Positions 32,867-42,821 are shown, counted from the stretch's first letter. The stretch is 64,000 bases of DNA from Actinoplanes campanulatus (GCF_014647795.1 NZ_BMPW01000003.1:186001-250000); one strand, 5' to 3'. The notes: a model not told the origin generated them from the sequence alone. Made by a program: numbers and translations.

Positions 32867-33202
32867 ATGCAGGTCTCGGTCGCGCACCATCCACCGAACA
32901 CGGCCGTTCTGGTCCTGCGCGGATCACTCGACATCGACACCGCGCCGGCCCTCAAGGCAAACCTGAGCCGTCTGGTCGAGCGCCCAGCCCCACGGGTCGT
33001 CGTGGACGTGTCCGGTCTCGACTTCTGTGACTCGATGGGCGTGGGCGTCCTGGTCACCGCGCACGGGCGCGCCGCCGAACGGGGCGGCTGGGTCCGCCTT
33101 GCCTCCCCGTCCGGCTTCCTCCGCAGGCTCTTCGACACCCTCGGGCTCAGCGACTACCTGCCGATGTTCCCCGACGTCGCGGCCGCCCTGAAGGAGGAGT
33201 GA
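32867..33202 (+). CDS. STAS-domain anti-sigma-factor antagonist
   Basis: 111 aa from ATG 32867; an in-frame ATG 18 nt earlier (32849) is possible. It is a single STAS domain: AVLVLRGSLDIDTAPALKAN and VVVDVSGLDFCDSMGVGVLV. The serine of FCDSMG is the position phosphorylated by the partner anti-sigma kinase in SpoIIAA/RsbV proteins. No kinase or sigma factor gene is adjacent, so its partner must be elsewhere. It lies 94 nt after zwf. Confidence 0.9.
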   Translation: MQVSVAHHPPNTAVLVLRGSLDIDTAPALKANLSRLVERPAPRVVVDVSGLDFCDSMGVGVLVTAHGRAAERGGWVRLASPSGFLRRLFDTLGLSDYLPMFPDVAAALKEE

Positions 33203-33209
33203 GCCGGGC

Positions 33210-34253
33210 CTATCCGACGATCACCGTGTTGAGGGCGGCTACCGCGGCGCCCCGGGAGCCGGCCATGTCCCGGTCCGGGACCAGGGCGAAGGTGGCCACC
33301 GCCTTCTGCTCGTCGCGCAGGTCGGTGCTCTCCCGCACGGTGTTGAGGAACCACTGCCGGAAGTGCGGGGCCGCCTCGACCACACCGCCGCCCAGGAAGT
33401 AGGCGGCCGGGTCGGTGAAGTTCGCCGCGATGGTGAACAGCTTGCCGATCGCCTTGGCCTGCTGCGCGAACACGGCGAGCGCCATGGGATCGTCCTTCTC
33501 CGCGTACCCCCGCAGGGCCTTGGCGGCGGCGCCGATCGGCTCGCCCGCGAGCTGGTGCTCCGGGAACCGGGCCAGCCAGTAGGGCAGCAGGTTGTTCTTG
33601 ATGCCGGTCAGCGAGGCGACGCTCTCCACGTCCCCCTCGAAGCCGCAGTTGCACCGCGGGACCGGCTGGTCGTTCTCGAGGACGCCGTGCAGCGGGATCT
33701 GCACGTGGCCCAGCTCGCCGGCCATCCCGGCGGCGCCGCGGATCACCGCGCCGGCCTCGACCACACCGCCGCCCAGGCCGGTGCCGACGATCGCGGAGAC
33801 CGACGAGTTCGCCGCGGCGGCGGCGCCGAAGTGCTGGTGGTGGGCGTAGAGAGCGGCCGCGTTGCCGTCGTTGTTGTAGACCACCGGCAGTCCGAGCCGG
33901 GCCTCCAGGGCGCCCCGGATGTCGAAGCCGTGCCAGGACACGTGGTTGAAGTTGGTGGCGCCCTTCGACGAGATCACGCCGTTGGCGCTGGCCGGGCCCG
34001 GGGTGTCCAGGCCGACCGCGCGAACCAGGGAACGCGGCGTCCTGGTGAGTTCGAGGATGCCGGTGAACGCGTCGGCGAGCGCCTCGACGGCCGACTCCGG
34101 GCCGTCCAGCACCCGGCTCGGGTTCTCCACCAGGTGGTCGACGAGGAACTGCCCCGTGGCGTCGAGCACGGTGGCGTTGTTGGAGGTGCCGCCGTTGTCC
34201 AACCCGACGACGACCCAGGAGGACGGGGTGCGTACCGATTCAGCCTGATCCAC
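33210..34253 (-). CDS. ROK-family sugar kinase or regulator
   Basis: 347 aa from GTG 34253; a GTG at 34277 would add eight residues and neither has a clear ribosome-binding site. The ATP-binding DNGGT (GLDNGGTSNNATVLD) is near the N-terminus, with GTGLGGGVVEAG and GELGHVQI following. The ROK zinc motif is incomplete: CNCGFEGDVES, where the third Cys of CxCGxxGCxE is Asp. No helix-turn-helix precedes it, so it is more likely a kinase than a repressor. It lies downstream of the arabinose operon but beyond a strong terminator. The substrate is unknown. Confidence 0.85.
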   Translation of the reverse strand: MDQAESVRTPSSWVVVGLDNGGTSNNATVLDATGQFLVDHLVENPSRVLDGPESAVEALADAFTGILELTRTPRSLVRAVGLDTPGPASANGVISSKGATNFNHVSWHGFDIRGALEARLGLPVVYNNDGNAAALYAHHQHFGAAAAANSSVSAIVGTGLGGGVVEAGAVIRGAAGMAGELGHVQIPLHGVLENDQPVPRCNCGFEGDVESVASLTGIKNNLLPYWLARFPEHQLAGEPIGAAAKALRGYAEKDDPMALAVFAQQAKAIGKLFTIAANFTDPAAYFLGGGVVEAAPHFRQWFLNTVRESTDLRDEQKAVATFALVPDRDMAGSRGAAVAALNTVIVG

Positions 34254-34290
34254 GGCACTGAGCCTAGGTGGGATCACCCGAGCATGAAAG

Positions 34291-34324
34291 GAGGCCGGCG
34301 CTTCTCCCAGGAAGCGCCGGCCTC
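34291..34324 (-). terminator. Terminator of the arabinose transport operon
   Basis: Perfect 14-bp stem, GAGGCCGGCGCTTC (34291-34304) with GAAGCGCCGGCCTC (34311-34324) and loop TCCCAG. On the minus strand it is followed by CTTTCATG. It lies 48 nt past the mmsB stop and ahead of the ROK gene. Confidence 0.85.
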
Positions 34325-34372
34325 TAATCCGTCCCGGTTCAAGGCCCTGTACCGGAACGGCGTGTACCTAAC

Positions 34373-35617
34373 TCAGCGGGCGCCCGCCGTGCGGCGCTTC
34401 GACCAGACGTCGAAGGCCACCGCGGCCAGCAGCACCACGCCCTTGACCAGCATGACCGTCTCGGTCTGGGCGCCGAGCAGGCCCATACCGTTGTTGATCA
34501 CACCCATGATCAGGCCGCCGGTGATGGCGCCGACCACCTTGCCGACACCGCCCTGGACCGCGGCGCCGCCGATGAACGCGGCCGCGATGGCGTCCAGCTC
34601 GAAGCTGTTACCGGCGGTCGGCCCGGCCAGGTTGAGACGGCCCGCGAAGATCAGGCCGGCCACCGAGGCGAGCACGCCCATGTTGACGAACAGCCAGAAC
34701 ACCACGGACTTGACCTTGACGCCGGAGAGCGTCGCGGCCTGGAGGTTGCCGCCGACCGCGTAGATCTGGCGGCCGAAGACGGCCCGGTTGGTGACCAGGG
34801 TGTAGCCGACCACCAGCAGCGCCAGCAGGACGAGCACCCAGGGCAGGTTGCGGAACCGGGCGAGCTGGATGACCACGAACATCACCAGCGCGGCCGGGAC
34901 GACCACCTTGACCGAGAACAGCCACGCCGGGTCGACGACCTGGTTGTAGCGGATCCGGCCGGCGCGGGCACGGTACTGCACGACCGCGATGCCCGCGACC
35001 ACGGACACACCGACGATGATGCTGAACAGGTCGGCGCCGCCCAGTGGCCCGAGCGCGACGTTGTTGAGGAAACCGGGGATGAAGCCGTTGGCCGCGGTCC
35101 GGACCTGCTCCGGGAACGGGCCGATGCCCTTGTTGCCGAGGATCATGTAGGTGACGGCGCGGAACAGCAGCATGCCGGCGAGCGTGACGATGAACGCCGG
35201 GATGCCGAAATACGCCACCCAGTAGCCCTGCCAGGCGCCGATCAGCGCGCCGAAGATCAGCGTCAGCAGAATCGCAAGCGGCCAGGGAACATCCCATTCC
35301 ACCATCATGACCGCGGCGAACGCGCCGGTGGCCGCCACCACCGAGCCGACCGAGAGGTCGATGTGCCCGGCGATGATGATCAGCACCATGCCGATCGCGA
35401 GCACCAGGATGTACGAGTACTGCACGATGATGTTGCTGAGGTTCTGCGGCGCCAGCAGGTCGCCGCCGGTCAGCACGGTGAACAGCACCACGATCAGCGC
35501 GAGCGCGATGTAGATGCCGCTCTGCTTCAGGTCGAAATTGACCTTGCGAGGCGCCTGACCCTGGGGTGCGGGTCCCCTGCCGGGCTGCACGCCGGTGCTG
35601 GTGGGTGCGGCGGTCAC
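34373..35617 (-). CDS. mmsB: Sugar ABC transporter permease (MmsB/XylH type)
   Basis: 414 aa membrane protein with about ten hydrophobic helices. Segments such as [40 protein letters not shown] and the [10 protein letters not shown] loop are characteristic of ribose/xylose-type permeases. It is the last gene of the chvE-mmsA-mmsB set; the start overlaps the mmsA stop by 4 nt. It forms the membrane channel for aldose uptake with MmsA, and the operon position points to L-arabinose or several monosaccharides. Confidence 0.93.
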   Translation of the reverse strand: MTAAPTSTGVQPGRGPAPQGQAPRKVNFDLKQSGIYIALALIVVLFTVLTGGDLLAPQNLSNIIVQYSYILVLAIGMVLIIIAGHIDLSVGSVVAATGAFAAVMMVEWDVPWPLAILLTLIFGALIGAWQGYWVAYFGIPAFIVTLAGMLLFRAVTYMILGNKGIGPFPEQVRTAANGFIPGFLNNVALGPLGGADLFSIIVGVSVVAGIAVVQYRARAGRIRYNQVVDPAWLFSVKVVVPAALVMFVVIQLARFRNLPWVLVLLALLVVGYTLVTNRAVFGRQIYAVGGNLQAATLSGVKVKSVVFWLFVNMGVLASVAGLIFAGRLNLAGPTAGNSFELDAIAAAFIGGAAVQGGVGKVVGAITGGLIMGVINNGMGLLGAQTETVMLVKGVVLLAAVAFDVWSKRRTAGAR

Positions 35618-37149
35618 GGCGCCACCTCCTGTACTTCCTTCGTCATCAGGGTCATCAGGCTTTCCTGCGTGGCTTCGGCACGCGGCACCTCGCCGGTGAT
35701 CCGGCCGGCCGAGAGGGTGTAGATGCGGTCACAGATCCCGAGCAGCTCGGGCAGCTCGGACGAGATGACCAGGATGGCCTTCCCCTCGTCGGCGAGCCGG
35801 TTGATGATCGTGTAGATCTCGTACTTCGCGCCGACGTCGATGCCACGGGTCGGCTCGTCGAGGATCAGCACGTCCGGATCCGTGAAGATCCACTTGGAGA
35901 GCACGACCTTCTGCTGATTGCCGCCGGAGAGCTTGCCGGTGATCGCCTCGACGCTGGGGGCCTTGATGTTCATGCTGGCCCGGAACTCGTCGGCGACCCG
36001 GTACTCCTCGTTGCCGTCGACCCAGCCGCCCTTGGCGAGCTTGCCGAGCCCGGCCGCGGAGACGTTGCGCTTGATGTCCTCGATCAGGTTCAGGCCGAAG
36101 CGCTTGCGGTCCTCGGTGGCGTACGCCAGTCCGTGGTCGATCGCCTCGCGCACGCTGCGGGCCTGGATCTCCCGGCCGTCCTTGATCAGGCGGCCGGAGA
36201 TGTTGACGCCGTAGGAGCGGCCGAAGACGCTCATCGCCAGCTCGGTGCGGCCGGCGCCCATCAGGCCGGCCAGGCCGACGATCTCGCCGCGGCGCAGCGT
36301 CAGGTTGGCCTTGCGGACCAGGGCCCGGTCGGGCTGGGTGGGACTGTAGACGGTCCAGTCCTCGATCCGCAGCGCCTCGTCGCCGATGGTCGGCTCGTGC
36401 TCCGGGTAGCGGTGCTCCATGTCGCGGCCCACCATGCCCGAGATGATCTTGTCCTCGGTGAGGTTCGCGGTCTCCTCGGTCCAGATGGTCTTGCCGTCCC
36501 GCAGGATGGTGACCCGGTCCGAGATGCCCATCACCTCGTTGAGCTTGTGCGAGATGATCACACAGGTGATGCCCTCGTCGCGCAGGCCGCGCAGCAGGTC
36601 GAGCAGGTGTGCCGAGTCCTCGTCGTTGAGCGCCGCGGTGGGCTCGTCGAGGATCAGCAGCTTGACCTCTTTGGAGAGTGCTTTGGCGATCTCCACGAGC
36701 TGCTGCTTGCCGACGCCGAGCTGAATGACCGGCGTGACCGCGGTCTCGGAGAGACCGACCCGGCGCAGCAGCTGGTCGGCCGCCGCGTTGGTCCGGTTCC
36801 AGTTGATCCAGCCGTTCGTGGCCTGCTCGTTCCCGAGAAAAATGTTCTCGGCGATGGAAAGATTCGACGCGAGCGCCAGTTCCTGGTGAATGATGACGAT
36901 GCCGCGGTGCTCGCTGTCGCGAATTCCGGAGAACCGGCAGAGCTCGCCATCGAAAGAGATGTCGCCCTCGTACGTGCCGTCCGGGTAGACACCGGACAGC
37001 ACCTTCATCAGGGTCGACTTGCCGGCCCCGTTCTCCCCGCAGATGGAGTGGATCTCTCCCCTGCGTACTTCCAGGTTGACATCCTGCAGCGCCTTGACGC
37101 CCGGGAACGTCTTGGTGATGCCGCTCATCCGCAGGATCGTGTCGGTCAT
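35614..37149 (-). CDS. mmsA: Sugar ABC transporter ATP-binding protein (MmsA/XylG type)
   Basis: 511 aa with two ABC domains. The first has Walker [10 protein letters not shown], a variant signature [15 protein letters not shown] and Walker [12 protein letters not shown]. The second has the degenerate Walker [10 protein letters not shown] that is usual in this family, with [14 protein letters not shown] and [14 protein letters not shown]. It energises uptake through MmsB. A hairpin lies in the 73-nt gap after chvE, which may reduce transcription into this gene so the binding protein stays in excess. Confidence 0.95.
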   Translation of the reverse strand: MTDTILRMSGITKTFPGVKALQDVNLEVRRGEIHSICGENGAGKSTLMKVLSGVYPDGTYEGDISFDGELCRFSGIRDSEHRGIVIIHQELALASNLSIAENIFLGNEQATNGWINWNRTNAAADQLLRRVGLSETAVTPVIQLGVGKQQLVEIAKALSKEVKLLILDEPTAALNDEDSAHLLDLLRGLRDEGITCVIISHKLNEVMGISDRVTILRDGKTIWTEETANLTEDKIISGMVGRDMEHRYPEHEPTIGDEALRIEDWTVYSPTQPDRALVRKANLTLRRGEIVGLAGLMGAGRTELAMSVFGRSYGVNISGRLIKDGREIQARSVREAIDHGLAYATEDRKRFGLNLIEDIKRNVSAAGLGKLAKGGWVDGNEEYRVADEFRASMNIKAPSVEAITGKLSGGNQQKVVLSKWIFTDPDVLILDEPTRGIDVGAKYEIYTIINRLADEGKAILVISSELPELLGICDRIYTLSAGRITGEVPRAEATQESLMTLMTKEVQEVAP

Positions 37150-37179
37150 GGGGACCCTCCTATTGGGCCGCGGGGGAGG

Positions 37180-37214
37180 CCGCGCCCCGCCCGCTGGGGT
37201 CGGGCGGAGCGCGG
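37180..37214 (-). terminator. Intercistronic hairpin between chvE and mmsA
   Basis: Fourteen-bp stem with one mismatch: CCGCGCCCCGCCCG (37180-37193) with CGGGCGGAGCGCGG (37201-37214) and loop CTGGGGT. It follows the chvE stop on the minus strand and could partly terminate transcription or protect the chvE mRNA 3' end. Confidence 0.65.
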
Positions 37215-37222
37215 AACCCGGA

Positions 37223-38350
37223 TCACTTCAGCTGGTCGGCCTTGTAGTAGCCGCTGTCAACCAGTTCCTTCTGGTAGTTGTCCTTGGTCACGATGACCGA
37301 CTCCAGAAGCATCGACGGGACGACCTTGACACCGTTGTTGTAGTCGGTGTTGTTGTTGGTCTCCGGGGTCTTGCCCTTGAGGATGTCGTCCGCCATCTTG
37401 CCGGTGGTCTCCGCCAGCTTGCGGGTGTCCTTGTAGATGGTGGAGTACTGCTCACCCGCGATGATCGACTTGACCGACGCGAGCTCGGCGTCCTGGCCGG
37501 TCACGATCGGGTAGGCCTGGGCCGCGGTGCCGTAGCCGGCCGACTTCAGGGCCGACAGGATACCGATCGAGATGCCGTCGTAGGGCGAGAGGACGCCGTC
37601 GACCTTCGCGCCACCCTTGTAGGTGGAGCTGAGGAGGTTCTCCATGCGCTTCTGAGCGGTCTCCGGGTCCCAGCGCAGGGTCGCGACGGTCTCGAAGTCC
37701 TTCTGGCCGCTCTTGACGACCAGGACGCCCTTGTCGATGTACGGCTGGAGGACGCTCATCGCGCCGTTGAAGAAGAACGTCGCGTTGTTGTCGTCCGGCG
37801 AACCGGCGAACAGCTCGATGTTCAGCGGGCCCTTGAGTCCGGCGTCGGAGCCGTCCGCGTTGAGGACCTTCAGGCCGGTCAGCAGCGAGGTGGCCTGCTG
37901 GACGCCGACCTTGAAGTTGTCGAACGTGGCGTAGTAGTCCACGTTCGGGCTCTTCCGGATGAGGCGGTCGTACGCGATGACCTTGATGCCCGCCTGGGCG
38001 GCGTTCTCCAGCTGGCTGGTGATCGCCTCGCCGTCGATCGACGCGATGATCAGCAGCTTGGCGCCCTTGGTGATCTGGCTGTCCAGCTGCTGGGTCTGGG
38101 TCGGGATGTCGTTCTCGGCGTACTGCAGGTCGACCTTGTAGCCGAGGCCCTCGAGCTGCGACTTGAGGTTGTCGCCGTCGTGGATCCAGCGCTCCGACGA
38201 CCGGGTCGGCATGGTGATGCCGACCAGGGCGCCGGTGTTGTCGCCGCTGGAGGCTTCCTTGTCAGCGGTCTTCTCCGCGTCGCCGCAGGCCGCCATGGTG
38301 GCGGTCAGCGCGGCGGCGGTGAGAACAGCCGCGAGCCGGGTGAATTTCAC
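37223..38350 (-). CDS. chvE: Multiple-monosaccharide ABC transporter substrate-binding lipoprotein (ChvE type)
   Basis: 375 aa. The lipoprotein signal ends in TATMAACGD, so the protein is anchored outside the membrane. The body is a periplasmic-binding-protein type 1 fold: [54 protein letters not shown] and [19 protein letters not shown]. The motifs GITMPT and YDRLI are close to those of ChvE, which binds arabinose, glucose and galactose. It lies 26 nt after araA, so arabinose uptake is the best guess. Confidence 0.93.
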   Translation of the reverse strand: MKFTRLAAVLTAAALTATMAACGDAEKTADKEASSGDNTGALVGITMPTRSSERWIHDGDNLKSQLEGLGYKVDLQYAENDIPTQTQQLDSQITKGAKLLIIASIDGEAITSQLENAAQAGIKVIAYDRLIRKSPNVDYYATFDNFKVGVQQATSLLTGLKVLNADGSDAGLKGPLNIELFAGSPDDNNATFFFNGAMSVLQPYIDKGVLVVKSGQKDFETVATLRWDPETAQKRMENLLSSTYKGGAKVDGVLSPYDGISIGILSALKSAGYGTAAQAYPIVTGQDAELASVKSIIAGEQYSTIYKDTRKLAETTGKMADDILKGKTPETNNNTDYNNGVKVVPSMLLESVIVTKDNYQKELVDSGYYKADQLK

Positions 38351-38376
38351 GGTGGATCTCCTCTTCGAGAACGGTG

Positions 38377-39861
38377 TTACAGGGGGCGAGCCAGGCGGTG
38401 GTACGCCTGGTTCCAGCGCACTCGGTCGAGAAAATCGGCCGGCGTAGTGCGCTCATCGATCAACAGAAGCTCGGTCTGAGCCATTTCGGCGAAGTCACGC
38501 AGGGTTTCCGCGCCGACCGCCTGCGTCAGCACGGTGTGGTGCGGCCCGCCGGCCGTGATCCAGCACTCGGCGGAGGTGGACAGCGAGGGCGCGGGCTTCC
38601 ACACCGCGCGTGCCACCGGCAGGTGGGGCAGCGGCTCGTCCGGCGCAATCACCTCGATCTCGTTCGCGACCAGGCGGAACCGGTCACCCATGTCGGCCAT
38701 GCCCATGACCACCGCCGGGCCGGGGGCCGCGTCGAAGACCAGGCGCACGGGATCCTCCCGGCCGCCGATCCCCAGCGGATGGATCTCGGCACGCGGCTTG
38801 GCCGACGCGATGGACGGGCAGACCTCGAGCATGTGCGCGCCGAGGATCTTAGGCTCACCCGGACCGAAGTGGTAGGTGTAATCCTCCATGAATGAGGTGC
38901 CACGTCCGGTTCCGGAACCCATCGCCTTCGCCGTGGCGACCAGCACCGAGGTCTTCCAGTCACCCTCGCCGCCGAAGCCGTAACCGTCCGCCATCAACCG
39001 CTGCACGGCCAGGCCGGGGAGCTGGCGCAGGCCGCCGAGGTCCTCGAAGTTGGTGGTGAAGGCGCCGAAGCCACCCTCGGTGAGGAACTGCCGCAGGCCG
39101 GCCTCGATCCGGGCGGCGTAGCGGAACGACTCGAGGCGCTCGCCGAGCAGCTCGGGCGCGATCTCGAAGGCGTCGCGGTACTCGGCGATCAGCTTGTCGA
39201 TCTCCGCGTCCGGCACCCGGTCCACGACCGCGACCAGGTCGTTCACCCCGTACGTGTTGACCGAGACGCCGAAGCGCAGCTCCGCCTCGACCTTGTCACC
39301 CTCGGTGACCGCGACGTCGCGCATGTTGTCGCCGAAGCGGGCCAGCCGCAGACCGCGCATGTGCTGCAGGCCGGTGGCGGCGCGGGCCCAGGCCTCGACG
39401 CGCCGCACCACGGCCGGGTCGGACACGTGCCCGGCGATCACCTTGCGCGGCACGCCGAGGCGGGCCTGGATGAACCCGAATTCCCGGTCGCCGTGGGCGG
39501 CCTGGTTGAGGTTCATGAAGTCCATGTCGATGGTCGACCACGGCAGCGACACGTTGTGCTGGGTGTGCAGGTGCAGCAGCGGCTTGCGCAGCGCGTCCAG
39601 CCCACCGATCCACATCTTGGCCGGGGAGAACGTGTGCATCCAGGCGATGATGCCGATGCAGTCACGATCCGCGTTCGCCTCGAGCATGACCTGCTTGATT
39701 CTGCCTGCGTCGGTGAGCACGGGCTTGCCCACGATCTCGGCGCTGACGCCGGCCGCGGCCAGGGTCCGCTGGATCTCAGCGGACTGGTCGGCGACCTGCT
39801 GGAGGGTCTCCGGGCCGTAGAGATGCTGGCTGCCGGTCAGGAACCAGATCTGCGGGTTCAT
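38377..39861 (-). CDS. araA: L-arabinose isomerase
   Basis: 494 aa, full length. It converts L-arabinose to L-ribulose with Mn(II). The start [20 protein letters not shown] and the segments [50 protein letters not shown] and [10 protein letters not shown] hold the metal ligands and substrate residues. Ribosome-binding site GAGGAAACACG precedes ATG 39861. It heads the transport genes; araB (kinase) and araD (epimerase) are not in the window, so they are encoded elsewhere. A LacI-type operator lies 258 nt upstream with a small ORF in between. Confidence 0.97.
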   Translation of the reverse strand: MNPQIWFLTGSQHLYGPETLQQVADQSAEIQRTLAAAGVSAEIVGKPVLTDAGRIKQVMLEANADRDCIGIIAWMHTFSPAKMWIGGLDALRKPLLHLHTQHNVSLPWSTIDMDFMNLNQAAHGDREFGFIQARLGVPRKVIAGHVSDPAVVRRVEAWARAATGLQHMRGLRLARFGDNMRDVAVTEGDKVEAELRFGVSVNTYGVNDLVAVVDRVPDAEIDKLIAEYRDAFEIAPELLGERLESFRYAARIEAGLRQFLTEGGFGAFTTNFEDLGGLRQLPGLAVQRLMADGYGFGGEGDWKTSVLVATAKAMGSGTGRGTSFMEDYTYHFGPGEPKILGAHMLEVCPSIASAKPRAEIHPLGIGGREDPVRLVFDAAPGPAVVMGMADMGDRFRLVANEIEVIAPDEPLPHLPVARAVWKPAPSLSTSAECWITAGGPHHTVLTQAVGAETLRDFAEMAQTELLLIDERTTPADFLDRVRWNQAYHRLARPL

Positions 39862-39915
39862 CGTGTTTCCTCGGTTCTCTCGAAATTCAGCGGGCCTCGG
39901 GCAGGCGGCACCCGA

Positions 39916-40053
39916 TCACGCTGAGTATTTGTCACGCAGGAGTCGCCGCACGCTGAACGCGTCAATGATCTTAGCCGGGCCGGGCAGGCCCCACGGCGGA
40001 CTCTGGTCACCGAGAGTGGGCGACACCGCACAAGCTGTACGGTCTGCGGACAT
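39916..40053 (-). CDS. Small ORF in the araA leader (45 aa)
   Basis: A 45-codon ORF with a textbook ribosome-binding site (GGAGGTACAGGCA then ATG at 40053) and stop at 39916, 54 nt before araA. The product begins MSADRTACAVSPTLG and ends in a basic helix, AFSVRRLLRDKYSA. It sits between the operator at 40118 and araA on the same strand, so it should be on the operon mRNA. It has no similarity I recognise. It may be a small protein or a leader peptide that tunes araA expression. Its codon use is mixed, so translation is uncertain. Confidence 0.45.
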   Translation of the reverse strand: MSADRTACAVSPTLGDQSPPWGLPGPAKIIDAFSVRRLLRDKYSA

Positions 40054-40117
40054 TGCCTGTACCTCCGTTGGGCGGCCGGCGCGGTGGCGGCGGCCACACC
40101 CCGGCGGAGAAGCCCAG

Positions 40118-40131
40118 TGTTATCGCTAACA
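40118..40131 (-). promoter_or_regulatory. LacI-type operator upstream of the araA transcription unit
   Basis: TGTTATCGCTAACA is one mismatch from the perfect palindrome TGTTATCGATAACA found upstream of the lacI-type gene. The AT-rich site stands out between the regulator stop (40220) and araA. The stretch 39862-40219 otherwise holds the small ORF and a short hairpin (GGGCCG with CGGCCC, about 40205-40218) after the regulator stop. Confidence 0.75.
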
Positions 40132-40219
40132 AAAAGCCTGTCAACGGCTGTCGGCAACAACGAGGTAACGGCTTATTAATCAAGGCCGGCGGCCACGGAA
40201 AGTAGGGCCGCACGGCCCC

Positions 40220-41230
40220 TCAAGCCGGGCGCGACACGCTCTCCCGGACGATCAGCTGAGGGGGTACGACGATCTGGTGCGCGGTGCCGGAGTCGTCCCG
40301 CATCTGGCCCAGGAGCAGGCTCAGCGCGGCTCGCGCCACGTCACCGAAGGCCTGCCGGACGGTGGTCAGCGGCGGGATGAAGTAGGCGGCCTCGGGCACG
40401 TCGTCGAAACCCACGATGCTGACGTCGTGCGGCACCCGGCGGCCCCGCTCGTGCAGCGCCCGCAGGATGCCCAGAGCCAGGTGATCGTTCGCCGTGAAAA
40501 TGGCCGTGACCTCGGGCATCCGGGCCAGCATCTGACCGGTCCGGTAACCCTCGGCGGCGGACCAGTCGGCCGACAGCAGCGGCGGCACCTCGGCGCCCGC
40601 CTCCAGCAGCGTCTGCTTCCACCCCTGGATGCGGCCGGCCGAGTCGAACCAGTCGGTCGGCCCGGACACGTGCCACACCGTCTCGTGACCGGCGTCCAGC
40701 AGGTGCCGGGTCGCCGCCCGAGCCCCGGCCACCTGGTCGACGGTGACGAGCGGGCGGCCGCTGGCCGGGTCGCCGTCGATGAAGACCACCGGCACGTCAC
40801 CGGGGATCTCGGCGAGCGCCTCGGCGGCCGACGCCACGTTGGCGATCACCACGAGGCCGGCCACCCGCTGGTCCAGGTGCCGGTCCACCACCGCGGAGAT
40901 CGAGGAGCGGTCCAGCTCCCGGACGCTGCCCACGCTCACCGCGAAACCGGCGTCCGCGGCGGCCTGCTCGAACTCGGTCAGCATCGAGGCCGGACCGTAC
41001 AGCGTGCTGTTGCGGGCGACCACGCCGATCAGCTGGGACCGGCCGGTGACCAGGGCCCGGGCCGCGCGGTTGGGCCGGTAGCCGAGCTCCGCGATGGCGG
41101 CGCGGACCCGGATGCGGGTCTGCTCCTTGACGTTGGGATGATCGTTGAGGACACGCGAGACGGTCTGATGGGAGACACCGGCCAACCGGGCCACATCCGT
41201 CATCGCCGGGCTACGGCTGGCCTTGTCCAC
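40220..41230 (-). CDS. LacI-family transcriptional regulator of arabinose use
   Basis: 336 aa, GTG start at 41230. The N-terminal DNA-binding domain is intact: TDVARLAGVSHQTVSRVLND, then ELGYRPNRAARAL, the hinge helix. The rest is a periplasmic-binding-protein-like effector domain (QLIGVVARNSTLYGPASML, PVVFIDGDPASGRPLVTVDQ, AIFTANDHLALGILRAL). It precedes araA, and the palindrome TGTTATCGATAACA with its near copy lies upstream of both genes, so it probably represses the arabinose unit and itself, with a sugar as inducer. The effector is inferred. Confidence 0.93.
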   Translation of the reverse strand: MDKASRSPAMTDVARLAGVSHQTVSRVLNDHPNVKEQTRIRVRAAIAELGYRPNRAARALVTGRSQLIGVVARNSTLYGPASMLTEFEQAAADAGFAVSVGSVRELDRSSISAVVDRHLDQRVAGLVVIANVASAAEALAEIPGDVPVVFIDGDPASGRPLVTVDQVAGARAATRHLLDAGHETVWHVSGPTDWFDSAGRIQGWKQTLLEAGAEVPPLLSADWSAAEGYRTGQMLARMPEVTAIFTANDHLALGILRALHERGRRVPHDVSIVGFDDVPEAAYFIPPLTTVRQAFGDVARAALSLLLGQMRDDSGTAHQIVVPPQLIVRESVSRPA

Positions 41231-41299
41231 TTGCGCACCTCGTCCGATCCGGTTCTGATGGAGCGTAACGCCGAACCGCCACCGGCCCGCGCAGCAGAA

Positions 41300-41315
41300 A
41301 TGTTATCGATAACAT
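41300..41315. promoter_or_regulatory. LacI-type operator in the lacI-DUF2252 intergenic region
   Basis: ATGTTATCGATAACAT is a perfect 16-bp palindrome, 70 nt upstream of the regulator GTG and 57 nt upstream of the divergent DUF2252 ATG. Its core matches the araA-side site in 13 of 14 positions. It may allow autoregulation and might also touch the DUF2252 gene. Confidence 0.8.
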
Positions 41316-41371
41316 CCGCTTTGCACGAGCCCCGCGCGGACGATCTTCGCCGACACGTACGCTCGGCAGCG

Positions 41372-42793
41372 ATGGAACCAGCAGTGACGATCAACGGGCC
41401 GGGTGTGCTCGGCAGCCTAGCGGACGAGGGTTTCACCTCGCTGCGCCGGGCCGCCGCCCCGCGCGCCGAACGCTACGAGACAGGCCGTGGCCTGCGCGAG
41501 CGCTCCCCCCGCTCGGAGATGGCCCACTGGAAAGCACCCGACCGCCGCCCCGATCCGGTCCGCCAGGTGATCGCCTCCCACGAGGGCCGGCTCGACCACC
41601 TCGTCCCGGTCCGGATCGGGCGCATGATCGTCTCTCCGTACACCTTCCTGCGGGGCACCGCCGGTCTGATGGCCGACGACTTCGCCGCGCTCCCCTCGAC
41701 CGGCATCGCCCCGGTCATCTGCGGCGACGCCCACCTCGGCAACTTCGGCTTCTACGCCTCGCCGGAGCGGGAGCTGGTGTTCGACCTCAACGACTTCGAC
41801 GAGGCGCACACCGGCCCGTGGGAGTGGGACCTGCGCCGGCTCGCGGTCAGCGTGCACGTCGCCGGCCGGGTCAACGGCTTCCGGGAGAGCTCCTGTTCGG
41901 ACGCCGTGGCGCACTGCGTCGAGCAGTACCGCGAGCAGATCGGGTACCTCGCCGACCAGCCGCTGCTGGCCCGCTCGTTCGACCAGCTCGACGTCGACGG
42001 GATGCGGTCGCACGCCAGCCGGGCGAGCTTCCGCGACGAGATCGAACGCGCCGCCCGGCGGGCCCGGCGGCGCACCAGCGACCGGGCGCTGCCCCGCTTC
42101 ACCGAGCGGCACGACGGCACCGCCCGCCTGGTCGAGGAACCACCGCTGATCACCCGGCTGCCGGAGCGTGAGCACGAGCAGCTCGCCGAGGCGCTCGACG
42201 GCTACCTCAACACTCTCAAACCGCACTGGGCCCGGATCCTCGGCGGCTACCGGATCGTCGACATCGCGCACAAGGTGGTCGGCGTCGGGTCGGTGGGGCT
42301 GCGGGCCTACGTCGCCCTGTGTGAGGGCAGCAGCAGCGACGACGTGGTCTTCCTCCAGCTCAAGCAGGCCCGCCGGTCGGTCGTGGCGAAGTATCAGCAC
42401 GGCGACCTGGCCTGGCACCGGCACCAGGGCCAGCGGGTGGTGGAGTACCAGCAGGCGCTCCAGACGGTCAGCGACCCGCTGCTCGGCTGGACCACGGTCG
42501 GTGAGCACCAGTACTACGTGCGCCAGTTCCGCGACATGAAGGGCGCCATCCTGATCGAGGACATCAACGCCGGGGCGCTCGCCGACTACGCGGGCATCTG
42601 CGGTTCACTGCTGGCCAAGTCGCACGCCCGGACCAGCGGGGCGTCGATGATCGCCGGCTACGTGGGCAGTGGCGACAAATTGGACGAGTCGCTCAGCCGG
42701 TTCGCGAAGGCGTACGCCGATCAGGTCGAGAAGGATCACGCGGCGCTCACCCAGGCGGTCCGCCGCGGCCAATTGCCGGCGGAGCCGGCGTGA
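41372..42793 (+). CDS. DUF2252 family protein
   Basis: 473 aa from ATG 41372. The long upstream frame is antisense to the regulator and is ignored. DUF2252 signatures are clear: HWKAPDRRPDPVRQVIASHE, VICGDAHLGNFGFYASPE, NDFDEAHTGPWEWDLRRLAV and HKVVGVGSVGLRAYVALCEG. The pattern DAHLGN followed by NDFDE resembles the catalytic loop of aminoglycoside phosphotransferase-like kinases, and the family is thought to be kinase-like, but activity is unproven. The stop is 28 nt ahead of the next gene, so it probably heads a small plus-strand operon. Confidence 0.88.
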   Translation: MEPAVTINGPGVLGSLADEGFTSLRRAAAPRAERYETGRGLRERSPRSEMAHWKAPDRRPDPVRQVIASHEGRLDHLVPVRIGRMIVSPYTFLRGTAGLMADDFAALPSTGIAPVICGDAHLGNFGFYASPERELVFDLNDFDEAHTGPWEWDLRRLAVSVHVAGRVNGFRESSCSDAVAHCVEQYREQIGYLADQPLLARSFDQLDVDGMRSHASRASFRDEIERAARRARRRTSDRALPRFTERHDGTARLVEEPPLITRLPEREHEQLAEALDGYLNTLKPHWARILGGYRIVDIAHKVVGVGSVGLRAYVALCEGSSSDDVVFLQLKQARRSVVAKYQHGDLAWHRHQGQRVVEYQQALQTVSDPLLGWTTVGEHQYYVRQFRDMKGAILIEDINAGALADYAGICGSLLAKSHARTSGASMIAGYVGSGDKLDESLSRFAKAYADQVEKDHAALTQAVRRGQLPAEPA

Positions 42794-42821
42794 CGATCAC
42801 AACCCATGCGGAGGTACGGCC

